From the NCBI RefSeq assembly GCF_042675915.1, contig NZ_JBHTKL010000001.1, positions 124,001-188,000 of the forward strand: a DNA stretch of 64,000 nt, given 5' to 3'. A model generated the notes under the pieces. It did no database searches. It was not told the DNA's origin and saw only the letters and a list, made by a program, of their open reading frames with translations. Source of the stretch: Thalassobacillus_A hwangdonensis (GTDB lineage Bacteria > Bacillota > Bacilli > Bacillales > Halobacillaceae). Positions 51,574 to 60,447 of this stretch are shown piece by piece (the stretch's first letter is position 1; the number at the start of each line of letters is the position of its first letter). The translations under genes were made by a program, and so were the position numbers.

Positions 51574-51610
51574 AAAAAAAGGAAGCTCATTGAATGAGCT
51601 TCCTTTTCTA
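51574..51610. terminator. Bidirectional terminator between yhaL and prsA
   Basis: AAGGAAGCTCAT pairs perfectly with ATGAGCTTCCTT around a 3-nt loop, with A and T runs. Confidence 0.92.
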
Positions 51611-51620
51611 ATGGTATTGC

Positions 51621-52523
51621 TTAGCCATGAGATCCGTCTTCAGATTGTCCTGCATTTTGTGCAGGTTTATCGAAAAGATCTTCAAACTGTTCAATTTTCA
51701 CATCGATTTCGGCTTCGTCCATCATTTTATCGATTTTCTCCTGGACTTTAGCCTGATCGACTTTCTGAGATGTCAATGTACGTTCGATTTCTTCTTTCTC
51801 TTCTTCATAGGAACCGACATCTTCGATTTTACGCTCATCGGTCTTTTTGATGATGTGCCATCCGAATTCAGTCTCGATCGGTTCACTTACTTCCCCTTTT
51901 TCCAAAGCATATGCAGCTTCTTCAAACTTTGCTGTCATTTGACCTGGTCCGAAGAAATCAAGATCTCCACCCTGCTGTGCAGTACCATCTGTACCATATT
52001 CTTCAGCAAGTTTAGCGAAGTCTCCGCCATCTTCGATTTTTTGAGCTACTTCCTTAGCAGTTTCTTCATCTTCCACTAGGATATGGCTTGCTCTCACTTC
52101 AGTTTTCATGCGCTCATAATATTGCTTCATTTCCTCTTCAGAGATCTCCACGCCTTCTGTTGCGGCTTTTTCCTGAAGGAGGCTCAAGCGAATGGTTTTC
52201 TTGAAGTCTTCTTCATCTTTGAATCCATTCTGCTGTAGAAGCATAGGGAACTGTTCCCCGTATTGTTCCTTCAACTGATCCACTTCTTTATTAACTTCTT
52301 TATCGGTCACTTCATAGTTTTCGGAAAGAACTTCTGTCAGAACCATTTCCTGAAGCACTTGTTCACCATGCTTGTTCATCATTTCCTGATAAAACTCTTC
52401 CTTCGTGACATCACCGGCCTTAGTTTCAACTACCGCTTCTGAGTCTTTCTCAGCATCGGAGGAACATGCGGACAATGTCAACACACCTGCTGCTACTGTG
52501 GCAGCGATTGCAAATTTTTTCAT
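51621..52523 (-). CDS. prsA: Foldase lipoprotein PrsA (PpiC-type peptidyl-prolyl isomerase)
   Basis: A 300-residue lipoprotein. The signal peptide ends in the lipobox LSAC (Cys about 20). The parvulin domain (about 143-230) contains RASHILVEDEETAKEVAQKI, GGDLDFFGPGQM and EPIETEFGWHIIK. It folds secreted proteins at the outer face of the membrane and is usually essential or nearly so. The start at 52523 is preferred over an in-frame GTG 12 nt earlier, since AGGGGTG fits the ATG. Confidence 0.95.
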   Translation of the reverse strand: MKKFAIAATVAAGVLTLSACSSDAEKDSEAVVETKAGDVTKEEFYQEMMNKHGEQVLQEMVLTEVLSENYEVTDKEVNKEVDQLKEQYGEQFPMLLQQNGFKDEEDFKKTIRLSLLQEKAATEGVEISEEEMKQYYERMKTEVRASHILVEDEETAKEVAQKIEDGGDFAKLAEEYGTDGTAQQGGDLDFFGPGQMTAKFEEAAYALEKGEVSEPIETEFGWHIIKKTDERKIEDVGSYEEEKEEIERTLTSQKVDQAKVQEKIDKMMDEAEIDVKIEQFEDLFDKPAQNAGQSEDGSHG

Positions 52524-52717
52524 AAACTCGTACACCCCTAATTCGTTGTAGTTACTTAGACGTCTTGTCTGTCAAACAGCCTATGACATAATATAACACA
52601 TTTACCAATCGAAAGACCAGTCCAACTAACAAAAGATGCGGGTTAGGGACATCCGCCTATCCAATAGGAGAAGGGCCTGCATACGATACATTACGTATCT
52701 GATAAGGGGGTGAGGTT

Positions 52718-52801
52718 GTGGGTCATAAATACGGTGGCGGATTCGCGTTGATCGTTGTGCTTTTCATTTTGCTCATTATTGTAGGTGCAGCGTGGCTGTA
52801 A
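52718..52801 (+). CDS. YjcZ family sporulation peptide, 27 residues
   Basis: The tiny protein MGHKYGGGFALIVVLFILLI, ending in IVGAAWL, matches the YjcZ-type membrane peptides that bacilli make during sporulation. The GTG start has GGGGGTGAGG upstream. The sequence CATACGATA at 52680-52688 resembles a mother-cell SigK -10 box. A strong terminator follows. Confidence 0.85.
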   Translation: MGHKYGGGFALIVVLFILLIIVGAAWL

Positions 52802-52813
52802 TACCGATCTCAC

Positions 52814-52850
52814 AAAAAGCAGGCACCCCATAATGGAGTGCCTGTTTTTC
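52814..52850 (+). terminator. Terminator of the YjcZ-type gene
   Basis: AAAAAGCAGGCAC pairs with GTGCCTGTTTTT. Confidence 0.9.
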
Positions 52851-52882
52851 TATTTGTAAATATGCAGGGCGTTGCCTGCAGT

Positions 52883-53065
52883 TTATAGTGCGTTCAGAAC
52901 TTCTACATATGAAGAGATCAGGAGAATGGTAATCAGCACATTGATGGTACGGAAGACACGTGCTTGCTTTTCCTGCGCCATATTAGTCTTCATACATAAG
53001 GATTGGGTCAAAGAGTTGAAGATGAATAGTATGATTAAAGCGTAAAAGACAAATACAATTGCCAC
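52883..53065 (-). CDS. Small membrane protein, 60 residues, two segments
   Basis: I do not recognise this protein. It has two hydrophobic helices (about 3-20 and 40-57) joined by a polar loop (CMKTNMAQEKQARVFRTIN). The start is GTG with AAGGAGGTAA about 9 nt upstream. It lies between the YjcZ-type gene and the DUF3267 gene. Confidence 0.65.
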   Translation of the reverse strand: MAIVFVFYALIILFIFNSLTQSLCMKTNMAQEKQARVFRTINVLITILLISSYVEVLNAL

Positions 53066-53182
53066 GGCGGAATTACCTCCTTTTTCCCTTATGAATCTAC
53101 CTTATCAAAGTTCCCCAAAAAAGAACAGGGGAAACATGTGACAGAAAACGACGGACGAATACGCCAAAATTAATTAGAAAAG

Positions 53183-53216
53183 AGAGAAAATGCGTTGCAC
53201 CTGCACACGCATTTTC
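53183..53216 (-). terminator. Terminator of the DUF3267 gene
   Basis: GAAAATGCGT pairs with ACGCATTTTC, with a T/C-rich tail on the minus strand. Confidence 0.65.
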
Positions 53217-53249
53217 AATTAGTACATTATTATTAAATTGAACAAGCAT

Positions 53250-53798
53250 TTATGCATTCTTTCGTTGGATGAGAATGTCGTACCCATCTTTTGCGTTTTC
53301 GATGATGCACTGTTTCGGTGCACGCATGAAATGGTTGATATATAGGAAGTCAGGAAAAGACAACCCGATATTCACCGATGCAAAAAGAACGAAATATGCG
53401 AAATAATTCGGGAACACATACCCCATGCTTAAACTAGGCAATGTGATGAATAGGGTAGGTGCCAAAGCCATCAGGATCGACGTCCTCTTTGACAGCTTGG
53501 AATGGCAGCGATAATGGAAGGTCGGATATAAGCGTCTTTTGAACTTCCATTTCACTTTCACTTTTTTATAAGTCAGAATCAACGGCAACAGGTGCATCAT
53601 CCGATGAAGGATTGGTAAAAAGAACAAAATGACGACCAGCGGCAGAAAACCATGGTCTTTCACATCGTGTGCACCATGAAAGATAGAATACGGTATATAG
53701 AGCATCAAAAAAGACAATAAACCTGTCAGAAAAGAAATGAGATAGATACGATTCAGGCCGAAGTCCTTGTCAATATTGACAGTTTTCCAGCAGTTCAT
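53250..53798 (-). CDS. DUF3267 membrane protein (YhaJ-like)
   Basis: A 182-residue protein with about four membrane segments. The block FFLPILHRMMHLLPLILTYK (about 72-91) with its HRMMH histidines and the late FPDFLYINHFMRAPKQCIIE fit the DUF3267 putative zinc-protease-like group. Its place between prsA and yhaI fits B. subtilis YhaJ. The start at 53798 has AAGGAGG 9 nt upstream. Confidence 0.72.
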   Translation of the reverse strand: MNCWKTVNIDKDFGLNRIYLISFLTGLLSFLMLYIPYSIFHGAHDVKDHGFLPLVVILFFLPILHRMMHLLPLILTYKKVKVKWKFKRRLYPTFHYRCHSKLSKRTSILMALAPTLFITLPSLSMGYVFPNYFAYFVLFASVNIGLSFPDFLYINHFMRAPKQCIIENAKDGYDILIQRKNA

Positions 53799-54015
53799 CT
53801 CACCAGCCTCCTTACATCGAATAGTTCTGTGCAATTGAATGAATCACGGGTATGATATGGTAAGAATTAATTGCTATGTATCGGTGAGCACAAATGGAAT
53901 CATAGTACGATTTGATAAGAAAAGCAATAGGTTTTACAAAAAAAAATAAAACTCTTTGAGAACCGTTGTGACAGGGCTTGCAGGAGAGGCTTACTTACAG
54001 GGAGGAGGTCCATGG

Positions 54016-54348
54016 ATGGAAGGTGAAAACAGGTGTCAGCGATTGGAATTTCAATTGAAGTTATTACTGGAAATGGAGGAAGTGGATCATTATCCTTTCA
54101 TTAAAATGATCATCGAAAAAAGGTTGACGGAAGATGAGTATGAAGAGGTTGTTGAACTGCTCGAAGAATTACAACAAAAATTCGAGGCGCAGAAGGATGA
54201 AGGGATGGTGCATCACTATGGGCTGATCATCCAATTCGCAGGGATGTTGACTCCTAAGCTCGTCCCTGATGAAGTGATGGATGCGTTAATAAAAGAAGGA
54301 CGGTTTTTAGCGTTGATGGAAGCCTTCCAAAAAATAAAAAAAGGATGA
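54016..54348 (+). CDS. yhaI: DUF1878 family protein YhaI
   Basis: A 110-residue helical protein starting MEGENRCQRLEFQLKLLLEM, with the DUF1878 features DHYPFIKMIIEKRLTEDEYE and a C-terminal RFLALMEAFQKI. The function is unknown. GGAGGAGG lies 7 nt before the ATG. Synteny with scoC supports the name. Confidence 0.82.
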   Translation: MEGENRCQRLEFQLKLLLEMEEVDHYPFIKMIIEKRLTEDEYEEVVELLEELQQKFEAQKDEGMVHHYGLIIQFAGMLTPKLVPDEVMDALIKEGRFLALMEAFQKIKKG

Positions 54349-54403
54349 CTCAAATGAAGGTGAATCCCTGAAAAACAGAATTTACCTTGATATTGAGCAT
54401 CCT
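54337..54403 (-). terminator. Long-stem terminator of scoC
   Basis: AGGATG-CTCAA pairs with TTGAG-CATCCT, with an inner AAGGT/ACCTT stem, and ends in seven T on the minus strand. It overlaps the end of yhaI. Confidence 0.75.
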
Positions 54404-54411
54404 ACAAATAA

Positions 54412-54984
54412 TTATGATGACTTGGGAGTGGAATTATGAAAATCTTTAAAGTTTTCTGTGTTCCCGTATCCTTGTGCCTTCGCATTCTCAAGGGATCGTT
54501 CAAGAATCTCGATATAATCTTCCCCGTAAATCTCTTTGATCAATGCGGATAAATCCATGAATTCAGGTCGTTTCCCGTAAATTTCAGTCATGGGCAATAC
54601 GCCATTCAGTACTGAATTTTTTTCCGGATCGTAGGCTTTCATTGTTGCCTCCAGCAATTCTTCTCCTTCATTGGTCAACTCAATATACGTGTTACGTTTA
54701 TCGTGCTCTTTTTTAGAAAACTTCAAAAGACCACGTGACTCGAGTTTTTTAGAGAAATTGAATGCAGTAGATACATGCATGACCCCGAATTTGGAAACCT
54801 CTGAAATACTTGCCCCTTTCAAATGGTAGGCAATCCACAGGATATGGTGTTCATTGATGTTCAATTGAAAAGGCTTGATCCAGTCCTGCCAGTCCTTTTC
54901 GATTGATTTCCACAAAGCTTTGGCCAATTGTGCCATTTTGTGACTGTACAATATTGCGTCATCTTTTGTGAAACGTTCACCCAT
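54412..54984 (-). CDS. scoC: MarR-family transition-state regulator ScoC (Hpr)
   Basis: A 190-residue winged-helix protein. The helix-turn-helix is ISEVSKFGVMHVSTAFNFSK (about 58-77), the wing region is FSKKEHDKRNTYIELTNEGE, and the N-terminus MGERFTKDDAILYSHKMAQL is typical of Hpr. In B. subtilis it represses extracellular proteases, peptide uptake and sporulation genes. The start at 54984 is chosen because GAAGGTGATT lies just upstream. Confidence 0.93.
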   Translation of the reverse strand: MGERFTKDDAILYSHKMAQLAKALWKSIEKDWQDWIKPFQLNINEHHILWIAYHLKGASISEVSKFGVMHVSTAFNFSKKLESRGLLKFSKKEHDKRNTYIELTNEGEELLEATMKAYDPEKNSVLNGVLPMTEIYGKRPEFMDLSALIKEIYGEDYIEILERSLENAKAQGYGNTENFKDFHNSTPKSS

Positions 54985-55325
54985 ATAAATCACCTTCTTT
55001 TGGGATTGATGTTTCAAACATGTAACAGTTACTTCTACCCTTCATTTCAAAAAAGAAACCCCTTTATTAAATCTATTCACTTTTTATTTTATTTAAAAAC
55101 ATATTTTTTTCAAGAATGGATATGCTGACTGGTAAAAATTATATAAAATGGTTTGTGTTTTTGTTTTATTAATATAATAAAATTTTCAAATTTAAAAAGA
55201 ACTATAGTAATAAACATTTAGTATGCAGAGTATAAAAACGGTTCATAAGTTTTCTTAGGAAAATTATAGTTGTTGAATAAATTTTCTTGAACAAGTCAAT
55301 TTTCTTTATACCAATATAAAAATAA
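54985..55325. other. AT-rich intergenic region upstream of scoC
   Basis: About 340 nt of very AT-rich sequence between the scoC start and the gbsR terminator. It must hold the scoC promoter on the minus strand. I could not settle on one promoter, and no riboswitch or small gene was seen. Confidence 0.5.
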
Positions 55326-55360
55326 GAGAACGATCAAACCTGAAATGTCAGATCGTTCTC
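55326..55360 (-). terminator. Terminator of gbsR
   Basis: GAGAACGATC pairs perfectly with GATCGTTCTC, with a T-rich tail on the minus strand. Confidence 0.85.
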
Positions 55361-55366
55361 TTACCA

Positions 55367-55882
55367 CTAACTTTTAGAGATTTCCATGGGTGCCATTTCC
55401 TTGAAAGTTTTATAAACCATAGAATGAAATTGTGTCATCGCTTCAATTTTATGATAAATTTCTTTCGCTTCTTCGGATTGACCCTCGTTTTTTTGAGAGT
55501 GATTGTCTATGTCTTCTTTTAATGAATGTAAAGACTTATCCTGACGATCCGTCGCATCGATCCATTTTTGGATATACATAGTAATGAACTTTTTATAAAG
55601 GTTCTTATCCGCTTTATACAAATCTTTTCTTACGCCTTTTTTCCATACACGCTCGACAAGATTCAAATCGACAAGCGTGCGAATCCCGGTACTCATTGAA
55701 GTTTTACTTTTTCCGAGTGCGACGCTCATTTCATCTAATGTCATAGGTGAATCATGGATGTATAAGGTTGCGAAAAGTCTTGCTTCTGCGGGAGTGAGTG
55801 CAAACATTTCCAGTGTTTTTGAGAACTCATGAATCACTTTCGTATGCAATTCATCTAGAGTGTTGGTTTCCTGATGAGTCAT
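55367..55882 (-). CDS. gbsR: GbsR/OpcR-type repressor of the glycine betaine transporter
   Basis: A 171-residue regulator with LTPAEARLFATLYIHDSPMT, ALGKSKTSMSTGIRTLVDLN (recognition helix) and KKGVRKDLYKADKNLYKKF. It is divergent from opuAA-AB-AC with a perfect palindrome between, so it most likely represses opuA when compatible solutes are abundant. GAGGAG precedes the ATG. A second paralogue lies at 48394. Confidence 0.85.
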   Translation of the reverse strand: MTHQETNTLDELHTKVIHEFSKTLEMFALTPAEARLFATLYIHDSPMTLDEMSVALGKSKTSMSTGIRTLVDLNLVERVWKKGVRKDLYKADKNLYKKFITMYIQKWIDATDRQDKSLHSLKEDIDNHSQKNEGQSEEAKEIYHKIEAMTQFHSMVYKTFKEMAPMEISKS

Positions 55883-56005
55883 AAGCTCCTCCTTCTTCCG
55901 TTTCTAGTAACTAGATTACAACAAACCCAGTTTATTTAAAAATTCTCCTCTATAAAGCATTCCGGAGCAAATAGAAGCAAATAGAAGTACAAGTTAGTTT
56001 TACTT

Positions 56006-56025
56006 CATACAGTTTAAACTGTATG
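56006..56025. promoter_or_regulatory. 20-bp perfect palindrome, probable GbsR operator
   Basis: CATACAGTTTAAACTGTATG is a perfect palindrome in the gbsR-opuAA divergent region. Similar half-sites (TACAGTATG) recur at 56083-56091. Confidence 0.7.
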
Positions 56026-56058
56026 TATTTTTTATACTTTATTATCGGTATTTATTGT

Positions 56059-56088
56059 TTGAACTTTATATTACAAATAGGTTACAGT
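56059..56088 (+). promoter_or_regulatory. Possible opuA promoter
   Basis: TTGAAC (56059-56064), an 18-nt spacer and TACAGT (56083-56088) lie 34 nt downstream of the palindrome and 70 nt before the opuAA start. Confidence 0.5.
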
Positions 56089-56158
56089 ATGTAAGGCATT
56101 GTTCAATTCGGACAAATTAAAAGAAAGAATCGATAAATTGAAGAGTGAGGTGAACTCC

Positions 56159-57361
56159 ATGCCAATTATCAAAGTAGAAGACTTATCAAAAATCTTTGGT
56201 AAAAACGCGAAGCAGGCTACGAAACTGCTTGACCAAGGATTATCAAAAGAAGAAATCTTGAAAAAAACCGGTAATACTGTCGGTGTAAACCGTGCTTCCT
56301 TCGAAGTGGAGGAAGGAGAAATTTTTGTCATCATGGGGCTTTCCGGAAGTGGAAAATCAACATTGGTCCGTCTGATCAATCGTCTGATTGAACCAACCGA
56401 AGGAAATGTCATGATTGATGGAGAGAATCTGGCGAAGATGGATAAAAAAGACCTGCGTCGTGTTCGACGTGAAAAACTGAGTATGGTCTTCCAGAAATTT
56501 GCGCTATTCCCTCATCGCACCATCCTCCAAAATGCAGAATTTGGTTTGGAGGTACAAGGAATCGATAAGGATGAACGCCATAAAAAAGCGAAAGAAGCTT
56601 TGGAAATGGTAGGATTGGGCGATTATATCCACCAGTATCCAGCCCAGTTGTCCGGAGGGATGCAGCAGCGTGTAGGACTAGCTCGTGCACTTGCCAATGA
56701 TCCGGAAGTACTGCTGATGGACGAAGCTTTCTCTGCGCTGGATCCTTTGATCCGTAAAGAAATGCAGGATGAATTGTTGGACCTTCAGGAAACGATGAAA
56801 AAGACGATTCTGTTCATTACCCACGATTTAGATGAGGCGTTACGGATCGGAGATCGGATTGCCTTGATGAAAGACGGGAAGATTGTCCAGATCGGTACAC
56901 CAGAAGAGATTCTTGTAAACCCTGCCAACAATTATGTTGAAAAGTTCGTAGAAGATGTCGACCGCTCCAAAGTATTAGCAGCACAGCATGTTATGAAGCG
57001 ACCGGAAACAGTGGATATTGATAAACATGGCCCGCGTGCTGCGTTGGAGAGAATGCGTAAAGAAGGACTATCCAGCATCTACGTCGTCGATCGCAAGCGA
57101 ACCTTACAAGGGTATGTGACTGCGGATGATGTTTCGTCTGCTGTCAAAGCTGATAAAAACGATCTGCGTGAAATTTTACGTACGGATGTTCCGAAAGTAC
57201 ATCTGGATACGCCGATGCAGGCAATCTTTGATGTCATCCACGATTCTCCTGTACCGGTTGCGGTAGTGGAAGATGAGAAATTGAAAGGGATCATTGTTCG
57301 TGGAGCAGTGATTGCAGCGTTAGCTGGAAGTGAGGTGACCTTGAATGGATATGATTCCTAA
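56159..57361 (+). CDS. opuAA: Glycine betaine ABC transporter ATP-binding protein
   Basis: A 400-residue ATPase. Walker A is GLSGSGKST (about 61-69), the signature is LSGGMQQRVGLARAL, Walker B is LLMDEAFSALD, and tandem CBS domains follow (about 280-395) that sense ionic strength in OpuA-type importers. The N-terminus MPIIKVEDLSKIFGKNAKQA with the long LLDQGLSKEEILKKTG insert is the OpuAA/ProV type. The start at 56159 has GAGGTGA upstream. It overlaps opuAB by 17 nt. Confidence 0.95.
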   Translation: MPIIKVEDLSKIFGKNAKQATKLLDQGLSKEEILKKTGNTVGVNRASFEVEEGEIFVIMGLSGSGKSTLVRLINRLIEPTEGNVMIDGENLAKMDKKDLRRVRREKLSMVFQKFALFPHRTILQNAEFGLEVQGIDKDERHKKAKEALEMVGLGDYIHQYPAQLSGGMQQRVGLARALANDPEVLLMDEAFSALDPLIRKEMQDELLDLQETMKKTILFITHDLDEALRIGDRIALMKDGKIVQIGTPEEILVNPANNYVEKFVEDVDRSKVLAAQHVMKRPETVDIDKHGPRAALERMRKEGLSSIYVVDRKRTLQGYVTADDVSSAVKADKNDLREILRTDVPKVHLDTPMQAIFDVIHDSPVPVAVVEDEKLKGIIVRGAVIAALAGSEVTLNGYDS

Positions 57362-58196
57362 GATTCCTATGGCTGAATGGGTTGATTCGGCTACGGAATG
57401 GACAACAGAAACATTTGAATTTCTATTTGATTTTATTAAGGATGATTTTGGAGATTTCATCGATTGGTTCGCGGAAGATGTATTGATGGCAATCCCGCCA
57501 TGGGCTTTCATACTTGTAGTAGGTGTACTTGCTTTCTTAGCATCCGGTAAACGTTTCGGGCTGGCGGCATTTTCGATTGTCGGCCTCTGGTTCATTTACA
57601 ACCAGGAGCTTTGGGGCGAGCTGATGAATACATTCACACTGGTCATATTCGCCAGTCTGATCTCAGTAATCATAGGTGTGCCATTTGGAATATGGATGGC
57701 AAAAAGCAGGACAATGCAGACCATCCTTACTCCTGTACTGGATTTCATGCAGACGATGCCGGCATTCGTTTATTTGATTCCGGCAGTAGCATTCTTCAGT
57801 ATCGGAATGGTGCCAGGTGTGTTCGCATCGGTAATCTTTGCGACACCTCCGACGGTTCGTTTTACAAACTTGGGAATCCGTCAAGTGTCAGGCGAACTGA
57901 TCGAAGCTTCGGATGCGTTCGGAACAACCGGCATGCAGAAACTGTTCAAAGTCCAATTGCCGATGGCGAAAAAGACCATTATGGCAGGGATCAATCAGAC
58001 AGTCATGCTTGCATTGTCCATGGTAGTAATCGCATCGATGATCGGTGCAAAAGGTCTGGGTCAGACAGTTATTACAGGGCTCCAGCGTGCCGATGTAGGT
58101 AAAGGATTTGTGGCAGGTTTAGGAATTGTTATTCTGGCGATCATCATCGATCGTTTTACTCAAAACCTGAACACGCAAAAAGGGGAAAATGTTTAA
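57345..58196 (+). CDS. opuAB: Glycine betaine ABC transporter permease
   Basis: A 283-residue permease with an N-terminal amphipathic region (FIKDDFGDFIDWFAEDVLMA) and about seven membrane segments. The EAA loop reads ELIEASDAFGTTGMQKLFKV. GAGGTGA precedes the ATG inside the opuAA gene, so the two are coupled. It forms the channel for betaine uptake. Confidence 0.95.
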   Translation: MDMIPKIPMAEWVDSATEWTTETFEFLFDFIKDDFGDFIDWFAEDVLMAIPPWAFILVVGVLAFLASGKRFGLAAFSIVGLWFIYNQELWGELMNTFTLVIFASLISVIIGVPFGIWMAKSRTMQTILTPVLDFMQTMPAFVYLIPAVAFFSIGMVPGVFASVIFATPPTVRFTNLGIRQVSGELIEASDAFGTTGMQKLFKVQLPMAKKTIMAGINQTVMLALSMVVIASMIGAKGLGQTVITGLQRADVGKGFVAGLGIVILAIIIDRFTQNLNTQKGENV

Positions 58197-58273
58197 ACAG
58201 TGGGGATAAGGTATGCTGCTTTTCTTGCAGCTTACCTTCTCAAATATATACTATTTAAAGGGGAGAGGTTAAG

Positions 58274-59200
58274 ATGAAGTTCAATTTGAACTGGAAACAC
58301 TTGGGCCTAGCAGCTGGCCTATCATTTACATTAGTAGCAGCAGGTTGTGGATCAGATGATGAAGCATCCGGAGATCAATCTGACAGCAGTGGTGACGTGA
58401 ATTACAGTGAAGAAATGGATTACACGATCACTGGAATAGAAGCGGGTGCTGGAGTTGTAGCGGCTGCTGAAGACGCGGTGGAAACTTATGATAGCTTGAG
58501 CGGTTGGGAAGTAGCTACTTCCTCCAGTGGTGCAATGGCTACTGAACTTGGAGAAGCAGTGAAAGATGAAGAACCAATCGTTGTGACAGGATGGACGCCA
58601 CACTGGAAGTTCGCTAAGTATGACCTTAAGTATCTAGAAGATCCTGAAGGTTCATTTGGTGGCGAAGAGCAGATCAAGACAATGGTTCGTAAAGGTCTTG
58701 AAGAAGACAAGCCGAATGCCTATAAGCTGTTGGATCAGTTCAAATGGGAAGCGGCTGACATGGAAACAGTAATGCTTGATATCAATGAAGGATCTTCAGA
58801 GCAAGAAGCAGCACAAGCTTGGATTGAAGATAACCAGGATAAAGTTTCAGAATGGACAGATGGTGTAGAAGACGTTGACGGTGTGGAAGTTGAACTTGTA
58901 TATGTCAACTGGGATTCTGAAATCGCATCAACAAACGTCGTAGCAGAAGTAATGAAGCAAAAAGGCTTTGACGTAGAAATCACTCCACTAGAAAATGGTG
59001 GTATGTGGGAAGCTGTAGCACAAGGAGAAGTAGCTGGAATGGTTGCTGCTTGGTTGCCGGCTACACACGAAGCTCAGTTAAGCAAGCATGAAGGAGAAGT
59101 GGTCGACCTAGGAGCGAACTTGGAAGGTGCGAAAATCGGCCTTGTCGTTCCAAAGTATATGGAAGTTGACTCCATCGAAGACTTGCAGCCAGCTGAATAA
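58274..59200 (+). CDS. opuAC: Glycine betaine-binding lipoprotein
   Basis: A 308-residue lipoprotein with the lipobox VAAGC (Cys about 25) and a very acidic mature part. Substrate-site aromatic stretches include VVTGWTPHWKFAKYDL (about 98-113) and GGMWEAVAQGEVAGMVAAWL. It lies 77 nt after opuAB with its own AGGGGAGAGG. The high Asp/Glu content fits function outside the cell at high salt. Confidence 0.95.
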   Translation: MKFNLNWKHLGLAAGLSFTLVAAGCGSDDEASGDQSDSSGDVNYSEEMDYTITGIEAGAGVVAAAEDAVETYDSLSGWEVATSSSGAMATELGEAVKDEEPIVVTGWTPHWKFAKYDLKYLEDPEGSFGGEEQIKTMVRKGLEEDKPNAYKLLDQFKWEAADMETVMLDINEGSSEQEAAQAWIEDNQDKVSEWTDGVEDVDGVEVELVYVNWDSEIASTNVVAEVMKQKGFDVEITPLENGGMWEAVAQGEVAGMVAAWLPATHEAQLSKHEGEVVDLGANLEGAKIGLVVPKYMEVDSIEDLQPAE

Positions 59201-59213
59201 TTGAAAACCAGGT

Positions 59214-59247
59214 CTCTTACCCCTTTAGGGGGTAAGGGGCTTTTTTT
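59214..59247 (+). terminator. Terminator of the opuA operon
   Basis: CTTACCCC pairs with GGGGTAAG and is followed by seven T. Confidence 0.88.
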
Positions 59248-59292
59248 GGTATTTCGCTCGATTATACGTGTCAATTGTCAGAGAAAAATTCA

Positions 59293-59325
59293 AAAAAAAA
59301 ACGCTCGGGGAAGCCCCCAAGCGTC
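59293..59325 (-). terminator. Terminator of yhaH
   Basis: ACGCTCGGGG pairs with CCCCAAGCGT and ends in nine T on the minus strand. Confidence 0.85.
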
Positions 59326-59716
59326 ATTGTTCCGGATTCGGGTCAGGTGAAGTATGCTGATTGGCCTTTGCTTTTTCTTCAAGGTCTTTCAGGCTGGCTT
59401 CAATCTGTTCTAAATATTGCTGAATGTTTTTCTGATGTGGTTCAACTGTTCTTTTCCAGCTTTCCAAAGATGTTTTCACATCTTCAGACAGATCCTTGAT
59501 CAGAGCAGCTCCTTCTTTTGATGTCTGGGCGATCTGATCTTTCAGTTGAATCCCTTCTTCTTTCAAACTCATGATCGTGTCTCTCAATTTTTCACTTTTC
59601 ACTTTTGTATTCTCCCTAAAATCACGGCCGGAAGATTTAGTAGTCAGTAGCGTATAAGCGGCGCTTGCTACTCCTCCTACGATGAACCCCAGTAATAAAG
59701 ACTTTCCGTTTGCCAT
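59324..59716 (-). CDS. yhaH: YtxH-type protein YhaH
   Basis: A 130-residue protein with an N-terminal glycine-rich membrane segment (SLLLGFIVGGVASAAYTLLT) and a long helical tail, the YtxH pattern. Members are linked to general stress in bacilli, but the function is unknown. The start at 59716 has AAAGGGG upstream; a TTG 6 nt earlier is less likely. Its place before trpP matches B. subtilis. Confidence 0.82.
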   Translation of the reverse strand: MANGKSLLLGFIVGGVASAAYTLLTTKSSGRDFRENTKVKSEKLRDTIMSLKEEGIQLKDQIAQTSKEGAALIKDLSEDVKTSLESWKRTVEPHQKNIQQYLEQIEASLKDLEEKAKANQHTSPDPNPEQ

Positions 59717-59798
59717 CTGCAAAACCCCTTTCGAGTCCTCTTATTATCTTTATGTTTCTCTAAATATGTACGATTGAAACCTCATAATCATAATTAAA

Positions 59799-59835
59799 CA
59801 AAAAACCTCCGGCTTGTTCAGCCAGAGGTTTATGA
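59799..59835 (-). terminator. Terminator of trpP
   Basis: AAACCTCTGGCTG pairs with AAGCCGGAGGTTT and ends in T residues on the minus strand. Confidence 0.85.
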
Positions 59836-60363
59836 TCATGGTTGTGTAGTTGTTCTAAGAGATGTCCGTTTCATAATTCCCTGGGTGATTGGATAAATCA
59901 TGGCCATTACAATGGTATTGACTACTGCTGTCGGTAACACGATGGTAGTGAACAGAATGCCGAAGCTTCCTTCCATCAACCCGATTACAAACAAGACGAT
60001 ACTTAAGAAAACCGTTCCGCTCACCATGGTTCCGATTGCGGTCAACACAGGAGCAGTTACGCTTGTTTTTCCCATTTTCCTGACAAGAAGGAATAAAGCG
60101 AAGAAAGCAAATGCGGTAATCGGTTTATCGATGATGTTTGCAATCTGACCTCCAGGAACTGTAGTGGTAAGGGCAGACACAAATCCTGTTGCAAGCGACA
60201 GGATCAGGACATAGTTCGCTTTAGGGAATAAGATGATTCCCAGAAACATCATTGCCAGCAGCATGTCTGGACGCATTCCCAAAAAGAATGGTGGGACAAT
60301 TGCGTGCAGGACAGCACCAATTCCAACAAGTAATGAAAGCATGACTAAAATACGGGTATTCAA
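59836..60363 (-). CDS. trpP: Tryptophan transporter TrpP
   Basis: A 175-residue protein with about five membrane segments. The block LVGIGAVLHAIVPPFFLGMR and PDMLLAMMFLGIILFPKANY near the N-terminus and TTVPGGQIANIIDKPITAFA in the middle are typical of Bacillus TrpP (YhaG). It imports tryptophan. The start is a TTG at 60363 with GGAGAGG upstream; longer frames lie in the leader. The ribosome-binding site is embedded in a row of NAG triplets. Confidence 0.88.
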   Translation of the reverse strand: MNTRILVMLSLLVGIGAVLHAIVPPFFLGMRPDMLLAMMFLGIILFPKANYVLILSLATGFVSALTTTVPGGQIANIIDKPITAFAFFALFLLVRKMGKTSVTAPVLTAIGTMVSGTVFLSIVLFVIGLMEGSFGILFTTIVLPTAVVNTIVMAMIYPITQGIMKRTSLRTTTQP

Positions 60364-60371
60364 TTTAACCT

Positions 60372-60397
60372 CTCCTCTTCTCAACTGTACTGAACTA
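60372..60397 (-). promoter_or_regulatory. Candidate TRAP-binding site over the trpP ribosome-binding site
   Basis: Six NAG triplets (UAG, CAG, CAG, GAG, GAG, GAG) read on the minus strand. The first five are each separated by exactly 2 nt and the last is adjacent. The array runs into the GAGG of the ribosome-binding site. In B. subtilis, TRAP binds such triplets to block trpP translation when tryptophan is high. Confidence 0.55.
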
Positions 60398-60447
60398 TAT
60401 TTACTTTCCACATGTGTCCTCATGACCGTGTGCGAAAGCATAGGTAC

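Noticed and set aside
57611..58102. 163-codon open frame overlapping opuAB in another frame
   Set aside because: opuAB is unambiguous in its own frame, and the overlapping frame has low-complexity composition and no ribosome-binding site.
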